Below are positions 60,790-64,000 of a stretch of DNA of 64,000 nucleotides, in pieces (the stretch's first letter is position 1; each line of letters opens with the position of its first letter). The stretch covers positions 4,588,001 to 4,652,000 of the forward strand of contig NC_134951.1 of NCBI RefSeq assembly GCF_965638725.1, read 5' to 3'. The translations under genes and the position numbers were made by a program. Source of the stretch: Aptenodytes patagonicus (lineage: Eukaryota; Chordata; Aves; Sphenisciformes; Spheniscidae). The notes beneath the pieces were generated by a model, which was not told where the DNA came from, did no database searches, and saw only the letters and a program-made list of their open reading frames with translations.

Positions 60790-61342
60790 TCCTCCACTCC
60801 TGAAGAGGTAGTGTTGCTCCTCAGACGTGTTTCAGAGCTGGTGGTCTGCTTCCTCCTTGGAAAAACAGTGGCAGCACAAAACCCTGTAATTTTGCTGGTG
60901 CCCTTGGTCAGTTTGGGATGTTTTGGAGGTATATTTTCAGGTGGTTCAGATTTTCCAGGGCCCGTCATTTGGAAGCACTCCCATGTGTGCCATTGCACAG
61001 TGCTGAAGCCTGGAATCTCATGTGCGTGCATGGAAATGCACGTTGGGGCATGTCTTGGACTTGTTTCGATAGCACTGAAATCCTGAAAAACTAGAGTTTG
61101 TTGTAAAAAAACAAGTCACATGAGTGAGAGGTGATAGATAGTGTTCTTTCCTTTCACTATTATTATTATTGGTACCAAGGCAGGGCCTTGAGGACCTGGC
61201 TGAGAAGAGGAGCTGCTCATATACACACAGGGAGATAGTCCCTGCCCTGGAGAGCTGCCTGGCCAAGTAGGGAACGCATTCAAAACCAGACAGCAGCTCA
61301 CTGGAGCCTGGCCTGGTTGTTCAGAAACAAGCTTTTAAGCAG
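60790..61342. other. proximal upstream region of miR-206
   Basis: No coding gene recognised. Expected to hold promoter or enhancer sequence of the microRNA transcript; a short (ATT)n run lies at about 61159-61170. Confidence 0.35.
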
Positions 61343-61621
61343 TGGAGTCACAGAGTCATTTAGGTCAGAAGGGACGTCTGGAGGCCTCTTGTACATCTCC
61401 TGACTCAAAGCAGGGCCAGCTTAGGTCAGGTTGCTCAGCACCATGTCTAGCTGAGTTTGCATCTCTTCAAGGGTGGAGATGCCTCAGCCTCTTTAGGTCT
61501 CTGCCCCAGAGTTTGACCACCCTCATGGCGAAAAACCTGTTTGCTGATAGATATCAGCAAATTGGAATTTCCTGCGTTCCAACTTGTGTCATGTCCTGGT
61601 GCACCTTTGAGAGGAGCCTGG
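61343..61621 (-). mobile_element. diverged CR1 LINE 3' fragment
   Basis: Minus-strand CR1 3' end of the older type, with 'cacagagtcatttaggtcagaagggacgtctggaggcc' at the left and 'agtttgaccaccctcatgg' within. It resembles the 6.4-kb copy more than the young ones. Confidence 0.75.
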
Positions 61622-63223
61622 CATGACACAGAGGTCCGGACATATGGACAAATTTATGTATTTCATGATAGAAATGACCAGCAGAAGTGAAACACAGGGT
61701 ACCTTGGAGTCCGTTCCTATGCTAAGCGCTCGATTTGGGGCTATTGCACACTCTCGTTCTCGGCGGGGCAGGCACGCTCAGGGATGCTGGACGTGCTCAA
61801 AGGGAGTTATGGCTATGTTTGGGAAACAGCTGGTTGGAATCAATTTGTTCATGTACCACATTCACAAAGCAGATTTATTTCTAAGTGGAAGCATCTCTGA
61901 GGATGGGAAAGGGGAGGGAAGTAACCAGGCTAGTGATACACAACCAATCCACACAAGTATATAGGGTAGGAAAATAAGCTTTTCTCCCATGTCTTCTTTT
62001 CCAAAAGAACCAAAAGACTAAGGAAGGATCTCAGTTGATGAAAAACACTAAAATCAAGGTGGGAATAACCCTGAGCTTTGAAGGAAACACAAATGCTGTT
62101 TGAAGGCTGACCCTAGTGAGAGGACGCTGGCCAGGCACAGACTCCAGACCGCAGAGCAGCGCTACACGCCCTCCTCAGAGGCTGCAGGTCTCCCTGGAGC
62201 ACGGAGGCCTCTCCCCAGCTTTGCTGTCACTCTCCAGGCATTCTATTGTGTGTTCAAGAAGTTGGGTCAGAGTTGCTCTCAATGCCTACGGGGTTCTCCA
62301 TCTTTCCCTGCGGCAGAGGTGTTCCCCTGCATGATGCTACCTCAGAAAATCTCTCTTTTGCAACTTCCCCCAATATCTGACTTCACTGATTTTTCACATC
62401 TCGCATGCAAGCACCTTGTTTTTTCTGCCCCTACTTTTTCTCCCTGTCAGCTACTCAGTAAATCTGTGTCATTACACGTTGTATGTCTACAAAAGGGTTT
62501 AGGATGGAAGTCCATCCCACGGCATTGCTCACCAGCTGGGGCTGAACGGGTCAGTAACCGACGTTTTTACTTACAGCCAAACTTGAAGGACTAAATAGTC
62601 TGTGGCTATGACAAGGCATGGAAGGGGGATTCGACGCTCTGTGTGTGTCAGTAGAAAAAGTGGTGTTGAGACATACAGGGCTGGCCCGTGATGTATGGGA
62701 AGCTCACAGCAAAAGAGAGAGTCATGCTTCTCTCCTGAGCCTCAGCTTGGACCCTCCTTCTGTATCTGCCAACAGTGGAGAAGCAATCAGAGTAGCTACA
62801 GATATCTGTAATAGAAATTATTTTGCTGGCACTTTGCTCAAGCAGTATTTCAAGCCTCGGTTATCACTACATGTGACAGGGAATGTCCTGGGACAGGTAA
62901 TAGCTGCATACCTTTAACTAGCAGCAATCCAGCAGATTTCTGCAAGCAGAACTGGGAAAACTTGTGGTAATTACAAATATAAAGTCATAGTTCGTGCAAC
63001 ATTAGTAGCCTTTCTTTTCCATGGATTTAGAGGCTGTTGAGTCTAGGAATGGCTCAAATTTATTTTCACTTAAAAACTTTGTGATTCTGATATTATATAT
63101 GCTGCTCTAAGTAATTTTGCTCGTATAAAAAGACTTATTGACTGCAGTGAATAGACGAGTGGCTTTTGCGGGGAGTTGTTTGTTTTAAAGCAAGATAAAG
63201 ACCTTCCTTTGTGATTTCTAGAA
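61622..63223. other. gene-free stretch
   Basis: No recognised gene. The frame at 62100-62594 (plus, 164 codons) has no visible conserved motif. Confidence 0.4.
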
Positions 63224-63366
63224 CATCCCTGGAGGTATTTAAAAGACGAGTAGATGAGGCACTTAGGGACATGGTTTAGTGGGCATGGTGGTGTTGGGTC
63301 GATGGTTGGACTCGATGATCTTAGAGGTCTTTTCCAACCTCAATGATTCTGTGATTCTATGATTCT
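63224..63366 (+). mobile_element. CR1 LINE 3'-end fragment
   Basis: Last ~140 bp of a young-subfamily CR1: codons for [17 protein letters not shown], stop, 3' untranslated segment and 'attctatg' tail. Confidence 0.92.
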
Positions 63367-64000
63367 TTACAATTCATGGCAGGGAATTTCACATACTCAG
63401 TCATTACTTCATTAATGTCAGTAACTGATAAAACAAATGAATACGGATTTTAGAGAAAGAGGAGTCATGCAGTGACCTGGTAAATGATATTGCTTAAAAG
63501 TCCACAGGATCAGAAGCGGTGTCTGCATTTGCATTATATAGAGATTTTTACACCAAGAGCAACACGGGTGTTAAAAAGACCCCCAGCAAAACATTCCGGT
63601 TCTTCATTTTTTTAAATGTAAGACAGACCAGTATTATGGGAGCATTTATTACCTTTTGATCTGAGATTAAGAACTCAATGTAATATTTGCTTCCCAGTTA
63701 CACGAACGCTTTTGACTCAGAAGAGGTAAGGAAGCTGAGTCTTGCTGACATCAGGGTAAAACCCCCAGAGTTTTTAGTAGAGCCATGACTCAGTCTGTGG
63801 GTTCCCACTCTTTTGGGTGCAGAAATCTGTTTACATGAGTTATCAATGATAACGAATAAATACATATTTCTTAGCCCAGTTAGCCCTCATGTGGATCTGC
63901 ATGATTTTTATTATCCATGTTTATAAGCACTTAATCAGGTAGATAGGACCCACCCTGTTTCATCTCTGTGCTACGTTTGGGGCCACGAACAAGACTGGGA
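63367..64000. other. gene-free right edge
   Basis: Nothing recognised. By mammalian gene order PKHD1 would follow further right, but no exon of it is visible here. Confidence 0.4.

Noticed and set aside
62100-62594. 164-codon frame as a possible PKHD1 exon or new gene
   Set aside because: No resemblance to the PKHD1 N-terminus or to any family I recognise; no supporting splice pattern.

Overview
The window reads as a stretch of bird nuclear DNA. The genes are spliced with canonical GT/AG introns. The interspersed repeats are mostly CR1 LINEs ending in the avian-type tandem 'attctatg' tail, plus solo LTRs with 5-bp target duplications. The gene order MCM3 - IL17F - IL17A - (miR-133b, miR-206) matches the mammalian MCM3/IL17F/IL17A/MIR133B/MIR206/PKHD1 interval (human 6p12) read in reverse. 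I cannot fix the bird order from the sequence alone.

Layout. 1-1170: gene-free flank ending in a ~700-bp almost pure purine array. 1200-2100: GC-rich island with CCAAT boxes and E2F sites, the MCM3 promoter. 1936-11732 (+): complete MCM3 in 17 coding exons (811 codons plus stop), with CR1 and LTR insertions in its introns. 12-19 kb: gene-free, with several CR1 copies of different ages. 24.6-27.6 kb (+): a three-exon IL-17 cytokine gene, called IL17F by position and sequence. 34.3-36.6 kb (-): its paralogue, called IL17A, convergent with it and with identical coding-exon lengths (27/245/238 nt). 36.7-56.6 kb: gene-free, AT-rich in part, with a long CR1 copy, a third solo LTR and further CR1 fragments. 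56.6 and 60.7 kb (-): hairpins of the muscle microRNAs miR-133b and miR-206, presumably on one long non-coding transcript running right to left (linc-MD1-like in mammals). 60.8-64 kb: no recognised gene.

Functionally there are three unrelated units: a proliferation-linked replication helicase subunit, an inflammatory cytokine pair, and a muscle microRNA cluster. The microRNAs and the short first exons of the IL17 genes are the parts an ORF-based annotation would miss. I found no evidence for a wholly new biological system. The most notable non-textbook structures are the purine array beside the MCM3 promoter, a CR1 nested in an LTR nested in an MCM3 intron, and a solo LTR with an intact-looking TATA/CRE core upstream of IL17A in the same orientation.
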